DNA of 64,000 bases. It comes from Mycoplasmopsis alligatoris A21JP2 (GTDB lineage Bacteria; Bacillota_I; Bacilli_A; Mycoplasmatales; Metamycoplasmataceae). Below the pieces are notes generated by a model that did no database searches, was not told the origin of the DNA, and saw nothing but the letters and a program-made list of their open reading frames with translations. Location of the stretch: positions 186,001-250,000 of the forward strand of contig NZ_ADNC01000027.1 in assembly GCF_000178375.1 (NCBI RefSeq), read 5' to 3'. Positions 44,757 to 55,417 of this stretch are shown piece after piece. Both the position numbers and the translations under genes were made by a program. The first letter of the stretch is position 1. Every line of letters starts with the position of its first letter.

Positions 44757-45962
44757 ATGAAAACAAACACAAAATTTAAATTATTATCTTTAGTTGTGCT
44801 AGGAACAACTTTACCAATAGTTGCTTTATCTTGTCAAAAGAAAACTACTCAACCTGTAGAAAAAGATAAAAATCCAAAAGAACCAGCAGGAAATAACACA
44901 ACTGATAGTTCAAATGTTACACCACCACCTACAAATACACCTGGATCAACAGACTCAGAGCCAAAAAAAGAAGTAGTTGAAGTTAAAACCGACTCTAATT
45001 TAACTGACAAAGACTTTTTACCACCAGCAAACGAAGTACCTGAAACTCAAACAGAAGGTAGAGCGTTAATGAAAGCTCTTTTAGACGATAAGGAAAATTG
45101 AGTTGCAGCGCCTAACGTTTTAACAAATGAAAGTGTTATATGAGATGCAGTTAAAAAATTAGAAAGAAATGCCTTTGTTGAAGTTAAATATACTATCACA
45201 AATAATGGTTTTAAATTTGTAAGTGATAAAAACCAAGATTTAACTAAAGAAATTAAAGCTGCAAAAGATAAACCTAAAGCAGCAGGCCTAGTTGCTTATT
45301 TATCTACAGATCCTAAAGAAGCAACATTATTTTATGATGGAGAAAATTTATATATATTTGGTAAAGAAAGTGCTGAATCTAAAAAATATAGAGTGTGAAC
45401 AGTATCTAAAACATTAACTGATTCACAAAAAGCTAAACTTTTACTAGAAGATTTCTATAACTATGCATTTAATTTAGATAATGTTCATCACGCAAATAAT
45501 GTAAATCCAGTTATTTATTTAAGCGAAATAAAAAGAATGTGACAAGAAGTACTAATTCTAGCTGACAAAAAAGTTTATATAACAAATAAAAATAACAATG
45601 GATATAAAGAATTCATTAATAGAACAGAAGAAAATAAATTTTCAAATATAGATTGAGAAGAAATAAGAAAAGATGCGTTTTTAATGGTTAAAGGTGAAAA
45701 AATTCCATTATGAAAATATTACCCAGCATTTAATAATGCATTTATTACTAAACCTGAAGATAGACTGTTAGATTATGAAGAATCAATGAAGTCATTTGTT
45801 CGTGTAGGTTCTTACACAGCGCCTTCAAAAGATCAAAAATCAGAAACAGTAGGATTTGAATTTGCTTTATATAAACTAGTAGATGGTAAACCAGTTAAAC
45901 ACTTTGGTGTAGAAACATTCCAAGCTGATTTAGTTTTTGAAGATCCTAAAGCTACTAACTAA
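44757..45962 (+). CDS. Surface lipoprotein of unknown function
   Basis: This 401-residue protein has lipobox Cys26 followed by a Pro/Thr/Lys-rich linker to about residue 85 (PPPTNTPGSTD). A compact globular part of ~300 residues is rich in aromatic residues and TGA-encoded Trp (e.g. DNVHHANNVNPVIYLSEIKRMWQE). It has no DUF31 protease motif. It is the only non-protease gene inside the DUF31 cluster and stands between copies 2 and 3. It has its own promoter and terminator. A role as partner or receptor for the proteases is possible but unsupported. I do not see features that identify it as MIB. Confidence 0.75.
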
Positions 45963-45965
45963 TTT

Positions 45966-45993
45966 AAAAGTCGATTAATTTCGACTTTTTTTC
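45966..45993 (+). terminator. Intrinsic terminator
   Basis: Perfect stem AAAAGTCGA / TCGACTTTT with a six-base loop and T7, directly after the lipoprotein stop. Confidence 0.92.
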
Positions 45994-46116
45994 TAACTTT
46001 GTATTTTCTCTTTAAATAATTTTAATTATAATTTTTACTTTTAGACCTATTTATTAGGTTTATTTTATATTTTTTAAATTTATATATTTGATATAGAGAA
46101 GTGCTAACATAAATTT

Positions 46117-49100
46117 ATGAAAGCAAAAAAACTAAAAAATATTAAATTGTTTAGTATATTATCAATTTCTTTAGTTTCAACAACTATTATTATTTCTTGT
46201 GCAAATAATAAGATTATTGAGAATAAAGAAAATATAAATAAACTTGAAAACAATGAAGAAAATAAAGATACAGGTAAATTAATACAAGTTGATTCTAATG
46301 TATCTGATGTAAGTAAAATTGATAAAGAAAAAAAAGAAATTTCTGATAATTTAAACAGCGAATCAGTAAATACAGCTTCACTAAAAGAAAAAGCCGAATC
46401 TATAAAATTAGATCTTAAAGATGAAGCAAAGAGAGCTATTAAAGAATTTTATTTAAAACCATATTCAGCATCTTTTACTAAAGAAAACTTTTCATCTTAT
46501 TTTAAAATTATAGCTGATAAAAGTCTTGAAACTAAACTTAATAATATCACCATTGATAAAAATAATATTAACTTAATTAACTTTGATATAGAGGTTTTAG
46601 ACAAAAGTAAAAATGAAAAACTTAATAAAATTTTTACTTTTAAATCTGAAAATAATATTAATGAATTAATTGATAAATTAACTAATTCTAATAATTTTGA
46701 TGATTATTTTGATTATGATAAATCGATTAAAAATAAATTCATTGTAGATGAAATATTTGAACAAAAGAATTTTGTAAATTATTTTATTCCAAAAAAAATA
46801 AGATATTTTGATTATAAATTAATTAGCTTCAAACAAGATGATAATAAGCAAAATGTTTCTTTAAAGATAGGTTTATATTTACAAAACAATGAAATTAAAA
46901 CATTTGAAGTAACAAGTGAAAATTGAAAGGGTAAACCGTATTTTAATCTTTCAAAAGAAGAAAAAACTAAGTTAGATATTCAATGATATATTGACAAAGG
47001 AAATGAATCATTAGAATTAAGAGATTCTTCTAAATTAGTACCAACATTAATTCTTCCTTCTAAAATAGAATTAAACAGTGTTTTTAAAGTAAAAGAATTT
47101 GAAGGATATAAAATAACTTTGGAAAAAACATCTTTTCATGATAAAAATGGTTCACTAAAATATAAATTTAAAGTAGAAAATAATATAGATAAAACAGTTA
47201 CACATTCTAAAGAACATTGAATGGGATTGTTAAGAAAAGAAGATGATCCAGAAAATTATAAAGATTTTAGCGATACTTATTTTTCAACAAAAGATGAATT
47301 AAAAACTGATAGTAAATTTACTAAACTAAAAGAACAAGTAGACAAAATAAACGGTTCTAATTTTACTCCTCGTAGAGTATCTAATTTTCAATACTTAGAT
47401 CCTAGTTCAATGAGCGCGGAAAATTTAAAATACTTTTTAGGTTTTAGAGATCCTAATAAAGGAATAAGTGGTTCAAGAGATGAACCATCAAATAAAATAA
47501 TTGCAGATAAAGAAACAAAAAATGATATTAATATTAATCACTTAAGAAACCAATATTATTTTGCATTTTATAATGTAAAAGCATCAAATCCTAATTCACA
47601 AGGTTTAAATAGAGATCTAAGTTTTAAAGTTGGCTTTATAAGAAAAGACAATCCAGAAATTAAACATCATACAAAAGAAATAACATTAAAAAACCAAAGT
47701 AATACTTTAGCTGATAAGTACTATGCCATGGAAGATTTAAGCAATTTAGGACTTGAAAATATTGAAATACAAAAAAATGTAATTCAATCTATGAGTTCAA
47801 GCGATTTCGCTCAAAAAATAAATAGTCAAAAAGATAAAACAGAAAATAAATATTATGTAAAAGTTAAATATCAAAAAGATTTCTTTATCTTTAAAAACTA
47901 TAAATTAGACAATGAAACAAGCCCTAAATATGTAGAAAATTTTTATATTTATGAAGCTAAAGAAGCAAATGATCCTGAAGGCAGTGTTTATATAAAATTA
48001 GGTGGATTAAACAACCAGAAATCTATTACTTGATTGAAAATAGATGGTTTTAAAAAACAAAAAGCAACATCTTGATCATTTCCTAAATCTGAACATGAAA
48101 AATTCATAGATTTAGCAAACAATGCTAATTTAACGACGATACAAAAAGAAAATAATGAATTTTGAAGATTAAGAAAACTAGAATTTAATGCTTCTAATGG
48201 TATGTGACTTGTAAATAAAGATAAAACTAAAGTAGAGTTTTTTATGCCAAAAGAATATTATGAGCCAGTTTTTGAAAACAAACAAGGAATTATTAAAAAC
48301 GCACAATTTAGATTACAACTACCAATTATGTTTAATAATAAGGTTTCAAATGTTTGAGAACGATTCGGAAAAAATAGAAATTTCTCTTGACCTGTTGCCA
48401 TATTTGACTATGAAACACTTAAAAATGACAAAAAACTAGTTATAAATGAATTACAAATGCAAGGTGCTGTTGTGAATGGAAAGGTAACTAGAGAAAACTT
48501 TAGTATTAACGTTGAGTTAACAGATAAAGGAATAAAATTCGAAATCATTCCAAAAAATAAAACTTATAAATTTACTCAAAATTATCACTCGGATTTAGAA
48601 AGAGGATACAATTCAGAAAAATATGCTAATTTAACTAATTTAACACCAGAACAAATAAATAAAGATATAGCAATTTTTTATGATACGCATGGAACAAATA
48701 TATTTTTAGAATATACTAGCGACATTCAAGTTGAAAAATTTAGTGAACAAAAAACAAATGAATTCAAATATAAAAATGTTACTTATAACCAATTTGAAAA
48801 TCCGGTTGCTATTGAAAATAAATATAAAAAAGATGAACCATTTAAATATAATCCTAATCAAAACGTTGAACAAAAATGAACCAGCGGTTACAAACCGGAT
48901 TATGAAGTAATGCCTTATGATTCCGATCTTGATATTATTAAAAATATAGGTGCTCGAACATTTGCTGCCGCTGGAGGATCATTTACTGTTATAAGAAAAA
49001 TTAATGGCGATCCAAATGATTACCGTTATTATGCACTAAGTAATCAACATGTTGTAACAACAACTTTTGATATGTGAAATCGCCCAACACTAGATGATCC

Positions 49101-49809
49101 AAATATTAATAAAAAAGCTTATATTAGAGGGTTTAATAAACACATTTCAAATAGTTTATTTAACGCTCCAGGTTATAGCGATGGACATGAAAATATAAAA
49201 GATGTGCCTTTAAAAGTTTTTTGAAGTGGAGAAAGTCCAATTGGAAAAGATTTAACCAAAACCAATCAAAAATATGATGGTAATATTGTTATTTTTGATA
49301 TTAAAGAAGCTATAACAAGGGCAAAAAGGGAATCTAGATTTGAACTTTCTGAATGATTAGAAAATTGAAAAAATCTTAAACCTTTAACCTTTACTTATGA
49401 TTATAGACATGATTCACCATTTATTGATAATTTAGCTCTTGATTATGCTTTAGGATCATTTCCTGCTGGAAAAAGATCACACTATTTAATAAACAGAGCA
49501 AAATTCCAAAACGATGAAAGAATTTCGTTGTACCAAAATGGAATTACTTGCTTATACTTTTCTGGTGGAGGAAGTGGTAGTGGTATTATAAACTCTAGAA
49601 ATGAATACGTAGGAGCTGTAAACAGTGGTAATTTTGGATACTTATTTGCTTTTGCTTTAGGCACAAGAAACTATGATTATATAGGTGGAAATAATGATTC
49701 AAATCCTTTTTTAAAAAATCAGGCTTTCAGTATTTTAGCTCACATGTATAGAGCAAATTTATATGATCCTAGAACTTATGCATTCAATGAACAAATGGAA
49801 GTAAAATAA
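46117..49809 (+). CDS. Large DUF31 / MIP-like surface lipoprotein, copy 3
   Basis: This intact 1230-residue protein has lipobox Cys28, an Asn/Lys/Glu linker and the family segment KDEAKRAIKEFYLKPYSASF. The same long N-terminal region as copies 1 and 2 follows, including RRV near TPRRVSNFQY. The protease domain has H978 (SNQHVVTTT), D1061 (NIVIFDIKEA) and S1153 (SGGGSGSGIINSRNEY). The C-terminal block ILAHMYRANLYDPRTYAFNEQMEVK is nearly identical in all three copies. No strong ribosome binding site precedes the ATG. Probable surface serine protease; immunoglobulin as substrate is inferred from the family. Confidence 0.85.
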
Positions 49810-49865
49810 AAATTTTCCTTTTTTTCCTATGTACAAGCGAAATAAATAAAAAAAATTAATAAAAT

Positions 49866-49902
49866 TAATCACAATAAATACAAAAAATTGTGGTTATTTT
49901 TT
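49866..49902 (+). terminator. Intrinsic terminator
   Basis: Stem AATCACAA / TTGTGGTT (one T-G pair), loop ~12 bases, followed by a T-run; closes the DUF31 cluster before secY. Confidence 0.65.
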
Positions 49903-49915
49903 AAATTTTATTTGC

Positions 49916-49921
49916 TATAAT
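49916..49921 (+). promoter_or_regulatory. -10 box before secY
   Basis: Perfect TATAAT, followed by AAGGAG and the TTG start at 49949. It could drive secY and the downstream ribosomal genes independently of the rest of the super-operon, which is not present upstream here. Confidence 0.6.
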
Positions 49922-49948
49922 AGAAAAGAATTTAATTAAGGAGTTAAT

Positions 49949-51373
49949 TTGTTTTTTCAGCGACTAAAAAAATTAGGTATTACAAAGTTATTTTATAAAT
50001 TAAGGGCTGCTTGGGTCAATTTTTGGTCTACAAAAGAAATAACAAGAAAACTCTTTTATACATTGCTACTTTTAGGAGTTTATGTAATAGGAACAACAAT
50101 AACTTCACCATTTGTAAAAATAAATGCGGGTCGTTCTATTAATGATGATTCATTTCTTAATACACTTAATTTAGTTGGTGGGGGTGGATTAAACCAATTT
50201 TCAGTTTTTGCTCTTGGAATTTCACCTTTTATTAATGCCTCACTTGTTATGATGGTTTTACAATCAAGGTTATTTCCACCTGTTTATAAATTAAGTCAAT
50301 CAGGGCCTCAAGGTAGAAGAAAAATTAATATTATAACTCGTGCTATTACATTAGCAATTTCATACCCACAGGCAATATTTCTAACTCAGTCACTTTCGGC
50401 TGGTGGTCAGAGTAGTGCGTTTATTTCAATAGTCCCTGCATTTGGTCTTTCTGAATCATTGATTTCTTATTTTGTTTTACCAATGATACTAATTGCTGCT
50501 TCGTTATTTGTTTTGTTTATTAGTGAACAAATTACTAATAAAGGAATTGGAAACGGAACAAGTTTAATTATTTTCTGTGGAATTGCTACTAGATTACCAA
50601 GTCAATTTAGTTCTGCTTATAAAATTCTTGTTGGAGATTTACAAAATGAAGGAACATTTGTTGGAATAATTAATTTTTCAACTTACATCTTAATTTATTT
50701 AATTGTATTACTTATTATTACCATTATATATAATGCTGAAAGACATATTCCTATTCAACAAACTGGAGCAGGGCGTTCAAGAAATATAAAAGAAATGGGT
50801 AAGTTACCAATTAAATTGAATCCCGGTGGAATTATGCCTGTAATTTTTGCAATGATGGTTTTATCATTCCCTACAATGATAGCTAATGTTTTTCCAGGTG
50901 ATAGCGCCGCTAAGTTTTGAATAAATCATAACTTGCAATTTACACAACCACTTGGTTTAGCGTTATTGATAATTATTACTTTTGTATTCTCATTATTAAT
51001 GGGAATTCAACAATCTAGAGTTGATAAAATAGCAGAAGATTTTGCAAAAAGTTCGACTTTTATACCAGGAATAAGGCCTGGTGAAGAAACACAAGATTAT
51101 TTAATTGGTGTTGTTTTTAGATTAAGTGTTTTTTCAGGTATATATTTAGTTATTCTAGTTTCTATGCAATTTGTACAAATAATGACAGGTGTCTTAGATG
51201 CTCAAATAGCATTTGGTGGAACAGGAATGATGATTTTAGTAAGTGTTTCATTAGAGACAATAGGTCAAGTTTTGGCTAGAAGAAAAACTACCAAGCTTGC
51301 AAAAGCAAAAAGAGTTACAAGAAACAATTTTGATCCAAACAAAAAAGGCAAAGGAAATGGATTATTATGATAA
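49949..51373 (+). CDS. secY: Preprotein translocase subunit SecY
   Basis: This 474-residue membrane protein starts at TTG behind AAGGAG. It shows the SecY hallmarks: plug-like GISPFINASLVMMV, LSQSGPQGRRK, ISEQITNKGIGNGTSLIIF, IPIQQTGAGRSRN and the C-terminal FIPGIRPGEETQDYL, plus about ten TM helices. Under code 4 the TGA at 51368 is Trp and the true stop is the TAA after it. That makes the end of secY overlap the adk ATG (ATGATAA). Unusually for this window it uses TGG for Trp twice near the N-terminus. Confidence 0.97.
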
Positions 51374-52011
51374 AAGTTACAAAAAATATGATTTTTATGG
51401 GGCCACCTGGTGCCGGAAAAGGCTCTGTGGCAGCTGTTTTAGCAAATCAAACTAATTTAATACATATTTCAACTGGTAATATTTTTAGAGAAGAAATTGC
51501 TAAAAAATCACCATTAGGACTTAACGTTAAAGAACTTGTTGAACAAGGTTCATATGTTCCTGATGATATAACAAATGCAATTGTAAAAGGAAAAATTTTA
51601 GAGTTATGTTCTCAAGATAAATACATAATTTTAGATGGATATCCACGTACAATTGATCAAGCTAAATTTTTAGATAATATTAAAGAAATAAAATTTAGTG
51701 TTATTGAATTACTTGCAAATGAAGAAGTAATTCTACAAAGATTAAGTGGAAGACGTTTTTGTGGACAATGTAATGCATCATATCACGTTGTAAACATGCC
51801 TTCAAAACTTGGAGAAAATTGTCAAAAATGTAACATTCCATTATTGATAAGAAAAGATGATGCACCTGAGGCTATAAAGATTCGTTTGAAAACTTATGCA
51901 GATCAAACAAAACCACTTTTAGACTATTACAAAACTTCAGGCAGATTATTATCAGTTGATGGATTACAAACTCCACAAAAAACTGCTGACGATATTTTAA
52001 AAATGTTGTAA
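51367..52011 (+). CDS. adk: Adenylate kinase
   Basis: This 214-residue enzyme has P-loop MGPPGAGKGS (Ser where Thr is usual), STGNIFREEI, LDGYPRT, and a four-Cys zinc-binding LID (CGQC...CQKC). Its start overlaps the secY stop, as in many bacteria. It converts AMP + ATP to 2 ADP. Confidence 0.97.
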   Translation: MIKVTKNMIFMGPPGAGKGSVAAVLANQTNLIHISTGNIFREEIAKKSPLGLNVKELVEQGSYVPDDITNAIVKGKILELCSQDKYIILDGYPRTIDQAKFLDNIKEIKFSVIELLANEEVILQRLSGRRFCGQCNASYHVVNMPSKLGENCQKCNIPLLIRKDDAPEAIKIRLKTYADQTKPLLDYYKTSGRLLSVDGLQTPQKTADDILKML

Positions 52012-52041
52012 AATATGAACTTAAGTTAACGCGAGGTAATT

Positions 52042-52788
52042 ATGATAAATATCAAAACTAATGATGAGATTCAAAAAATTACAAAATCGTGTGCGATCTT
52101 GGCAGAAGTTAAACAAGTTTTGTTTGATTTTATAAGACCAGGGGTTTCTTTAAAAGAAATTGATCAATTAGCCTTTAAAGAAATTTTAAAAAGGAATGCC
52201 AAACCCGCCTTTCTAGGGTTGTACGGTTTTCCAGCAACAGCTTGTATATCTGTAAATGAAGAATTGATCCATGGTATACCTTCAGAATACATTTTAAAGG
52301 AAGGCGACATCGTAAGTGTCGATGTTGGATGTATTTGACAAGGTTACAACAGTGACAGCGCTTTTACAAAGGGCGTTGGAAAAATTAATCCTCAAGACCA
52401 AAGATTGATAGATGTAGCAAAAGGAGCTTTTGAAGCTGGACTTGATGCTATTAAACCAAATGCAAGAGTAGGAGATATTTCCTTTGCAGTTGGACAATAT
52501 ATTAAAAAGAATAAATTATATACACCTTCAGATTTCTGTGGTCACGGAATCGGTAGAGCATTACATGAAGATCCAAATGTACCAAATGATGGTAAAAAAG
52601 GAACTGGTCCACTTTTAAAAGATGGAATGGTAATCTGTATTGAACCGATGATTACTCAATCAAAAAATATTAAAATTTTAAGTGATGGATGAACCGTTGT
52701 GTCTACAAATAAGACAAATACTGCTCACTATGAACATACAGTTTTAATTAAAAATGGTAAGGGAATTGTTCTTACGAAAGGAATCTAA
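52042..52788 (+). CDS. map: Methionine aminopeptidase
   Basis: This 248-residue enzyme has the metal ligands in order: Asp in SVDVGC, Asp in NSDSAF, His in GHGIGRALHE, Glu in CIEPM and Glu in AHYEHTV. HGIPS supplies the active-site His. It removes N-terminal Met from new proteins. It starts behind GCGAGG and ends directly at the infA start. Confidence 0.96.
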
Positions 52789-53004
52789 TTGGCAAAAGAT
52801 GCTATAAAAATGAACGCCGTTGTAAAACAAGCTTTTTCAACTGATTTATATGAAGTTGAACTTGAAAACGGTTTAGTTATAAAAGCTCATATATCAGGAA
52901 AAATGAGAGTAAACCATATTCGTATTTTACCTGGTGATTCTGTAGAAGTAGAAATTAGTCCATATGACTTAACTCAAGGCAGAATAACATACAGACATAA
53001 ATAA
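52789..53004 (+). CDS. infA: Translation initiation factor IF-1
   Basis: This 71-residue OB-fold protein starts at TTG immediately after the map stop; AAAGGA inside map is the ribosome binding site. Family sequence is clear: [38 protein letters not shown], and [15 protein letters not shown]. Confidence 0.96.
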   Translation: MAKDAIKMNAVVKQAFSTDLYEVELENGLVIKAHISGKMRVNHIRILPGDSVEVEISPYDLTQGRITYRHK

Positions 53005-53013
53005 GGAGATATT

Positions 53014-53127
53014 ATGAAAGTTAGAGCAAGCGTTAAAAAAATGTGCAAAGATTGCAAAATTATCAAACGTAAAGGTGTTAATCGTGTAATTTGTAAATTA
53101 CCAAAACACAAACAAAGACAAGGATAG
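53014..53127 (+). CDS. rpmJ: 50S ribosomal protein L36
   Basis: This 37-residue zinc-ribbon protein is MKVRASVKK... with Cys11, Cys14, Cys27 and His32 all present, so it is the zinc-binding form. It starts behind AAGGAG and sits between infA and rpsM in the standard order. Confidence 0.96.
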   Translation: MKVRASVKKMCKDCKIIKRKGVNRVICKLPKHKQRQG

Positions 53128-53136
53128 GAGAAAATA

Positions 53137-53505
53137 ATGGCTAGAATTTTAAACGTCGAAATCCCAAACGATAAACGTGTTGTTATTTCACTAACATATA
53201 TTTATGGTATTGGACCATCTTTAGCAAAACAAATATGTGCTGAAGCAAAAATTGATGAAAATGCTCGTGTTAAATCATTAAGCGAAGAGCAATTATCAAA
53301 AATTCGTGAAGTTGCAAAACAATTCACAACAGAAGGTGACTTACGTAGAGAAGTTACTTTAAACATTAAACGTTTAATGGAAATTAAATGTTACCGTGGT
53401 ATAAGACACCGTAAAGGATTACCAGTTCGTGGACAAGTTACACAAAAGAATGCTCGTACACGTAAAGGTCCTAGAAAAACAGTTGCTGGAAAGAAAGGTA
53501 AATAA
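53137..53505 (+). CDS. rpsM: 30S ribosomal protein S13
   Basis: This 122-residue protein has [15 protein letters not shown], a [11 protein letters not shown] helix-hairpin-helix, the [16 protein letters not shown] segment and the basic tail that reaches the decoding region. It starts behind AGGAG, nine bases after rpmJ. Confidence 0.97.
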   Translation: MARILNVEIPNDKRVVISLTYIYGIGPSLAKQICAEAKIDENARVKSLSEEQLSKIREVAKQFTTEGDLRREVTLNIKRLMEIKCYRGIRHRKGLPVRGQVTQKNARTRKGPRKTVAGKKGK

Positions 53506-53507
53506 TC

Positions 53508-53894
53508 ATGGCTCGTAAAACAAAGAAAAAAAACATTACTAGTGGTGTGGCTCACATACATTCTACAAACCAAAACACTATTGTTACTTTTGCTGATGAA
53601 GCTGGAAATGTTATTGCTTGATCTTCAGCGGGTGCTATTGGATACAAAGGTACAAAGAAAAAAACACCTTATGCAGCTGGTTTAGCTGCTGCTGCAGCCG
53701 CTGAAGCTGCTAAAGAACACGGTTTAAAAACAGTTAAAGTTGAACTTAAGGGATTAGGTTCAGGTAAAGATGCTGCTAGAAAACAAATTGAAGTTTCAGG
53801 AATTACAGTTACTGAAATTAAAGATGTTACACCAGTTCCTCACAACGGAACACGTCCTCCAAAACGTATTTTAAAACGTGAATCAAAAAGATAA
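53508..53894 (+). CDS. rpsK: 30S ribosomal protein S11
   Basis: This 128-residue protein begins two bases after rpsM. It contains [14 protein letters not shown], the [19 protein letters not shown] core, [11 protein letters not shown] and the [11 protein letters not shown](L)KR ending; one Trp is TGA. It forms part of the 30S platform. Confidence 0.97.
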
Positions 53895-53916
53895 TTAAAA
53901 ACGAAAGCAGGTAAAA

Positions 53917-54921
53917 ATGGAAAAATTTCAAAAATTAGACTATTTAGAAGTACCTTCAAACTCAAACACCAGTGATTTTGAAAACAAATTTATTATTCAA
54001 CCTCTTGAAAGAGGATTTGGTACAACATTAGGTGTAGCTTTAAGAAGAGTGTTATTATCTAACATTACATCTTTAGCTCCATTTTGTGTAAGAATCGAAG
54101 GTGTTACTCACGAATTTCGTGGTATCGAAGGGGTAGTCGAAGACGTTCCAAGTCTTATTATGAATTTAAGAAAAGTTCGTTTTAGCTATGATCCTGAATT
54201 AGTTAAAGATGATGATATCATCAGAGTTGAATTAAAAGCTGATCAAGTTGGTGAAATTAACTCAAGATATTTAGAAGTAGTTGACAACTTAAACGTTGAA
54301 GTTATTGATCATAACGTTCACATTGCTGAAGTTAGTCAAGAAAATGCTTTAAGGTTAGAATTATATTTACGTCCTGGTAGAGGTTTTGTTTCAAGTGAAG
54401 AAAATAAAGCACTTGTAAGCAAATTAGAAGCTCAACTAGAAACAAAAATCAAAAAAGGTAAATTTATTGCTGTTGATTCAAACTTTTCACCAGTTGAAAA
54501 AGTTAATTATGTAGTTTCTGAACTAAACTCATCAAGTATTAAAATTGAAGAAAAATTAGAATTTAATGTTTATACTGATGGTACAGTAAAACCTAAAGAT
54601 GCTATTAAACAAGCAGCTGACATTTTAATTGCTCATTTTAAAGAAATTGGAAATGTAGATGAAATTAGAAATGATATTTTTGAAACAGCTGATGATAAAA
54701 TTACTGATAATCAAGAGACAGATATTGATATTACTCAATTAGGACTTTCAGTTCGTTCATTAAATGCTTTAAGAAGAATTGGAAGAACAAAAGTAAGTGA
54801 TATTTCAAAAATGTCATATGAAGAACTAGAACAAACAAAAAATCTAGGTAAAAAATCATTAGATGAAATTGTGCAAAAAATTAAAGAGCACGGTTTTGAA
54901 TTAAGAAAAGGAGATGAATAA
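53917..54921 (+). CDS. rpoA: DNA-directed RNA polymerase subunit alpha
   Basis: This 334-residue protein has the N-terminal assembly domain (FIIQPLERGFGTTLGVALRRVLLS, EFRGIEGVVEDV). It also has a C-terminal domain (~265-330) with IDITQLGLSVRSLNALRRIG and the final LGKKSLDEIVQKIKEHG. Start follows AAAGCAGG. It assembles beta and beta' and contacts regulators through its C-terminal domain. Confidence 0.98.
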   Translation: MEKFQKLDYLEVPSNSNTSDFENKFIIQPLERGFGTTLGVALRRVLLSNITSLAPFCVRIEGVTHEFRGIEGVVEDVPSLIMNLRKVRFSYDPELVKDDDIIRVELKADQVGEINSRYLEVVDNLNVEVIDHNVHIAEVSQENALRLELYLRPGRGFVSSEENKALVSKLEAQLETKIKKGKFIAVDSNFSPVEKVNYVVSELNSSSIKIEEKLEFNVYTDGTVKPKDAIKQAADILIAHFKEIGNVDEIRNDIFETADDKITDNQETDIDITQLGLSVRSLNALRRIGRTKVSDISKMSYEELEQTKNLGKKSLDEIVQKIKEHGFELRKGDE

Positions 54922-54922
54922 A

Positions 54923-55285
54923 ATGGCTAATCCTAAACAATTATTTTCACGTGATACAAAGTGAAGACAAGGTGTAATGCGTTCATTAGTTAGTGAATTA
55001 TATGCTAATGGAAGAATTACAACTACTTTAACTAAAGCTAAAGAAGTAAGAAGACATGCAGAAAAAATGATTCAAAAAGCAAAAAACCCTACTTTAGCAA
55101 ACCGTCGTATCGTTGCAGGATTTTTACGTCCACTTGTATTAAAAGACCAAACACCAGTTTTAAGTCACTTATTTAATACAATCGCACCTAAATATAAAGA
55201 TAGAAATGGTGGATATACAAGAATCATTAAATTGCCTACAAGACTTGGAGATAACACAAGAATGGCAATTATTGAATTAGTATAA
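54923..55285 (+). CDS. rplQ: 50S ribosomal protein L17
   Basis: This 120-residue protein begins one base after rpoA behind AAGGAG. It contains FSRDTKWRQGVMRSLVSEL (Trp by TGA), RITTTLTKAKEVRRHAEKMI and the C-terminal GGYTRIIKL. It is the last gene of the ribosomal super-operon and is followed by a terminator. Confidence 0.97.
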
Positions 55286-55304
55286 TTTAATAATAACTAT
55301 AATA

Positions 55305-55334
55305 AAAATATAAGCTCACCACTTATATTTTTTT
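55305..55334 (+). terminator. Intrinsic terminator of the ribosomal-protein operon
   Basis: Stem AAAATATAAG / CTTATATTTT with loop CTCACCA, then T-run. Confidence 0.88.
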
Positions 55335-55377
55335 ATATTTAACTACACACAAGGCAAATACGGCAAAACCATTATAT

Positions 55378-55405
55378 AAAAAAGCACGAATGCAAGTGCT
55401 TTTTA
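55378..55405 (-). terminator. Intrinsic terminator of the 5'-nucleotidase gene
   Basis: Stem AAAAGCAC / GTGCTTTT with an eight-base loop; minus-strand side runs into Ts. It lies 13 bases after the stop at 55418. Confidence 0.75.
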
Positions 55406-55417
55406 TATGGTTTTTAA

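Noticed and set aside
44757-45962. The 401-residue lipoprotein as MIB (immunoglobulin-binding partner of MIP)
   Set aside because: It is too short, not directly adjacent in one operon with a protease, and shows no feature I can tie to MIB; left as unknown.
30195-49809. Mobile element or phage explanation for the protease cluster
   Set aside because: No transposase, integrase, terminal inverted repeats or target duplications are seen around the cluster; tandem duplication of lipoprotein genes explains it better.
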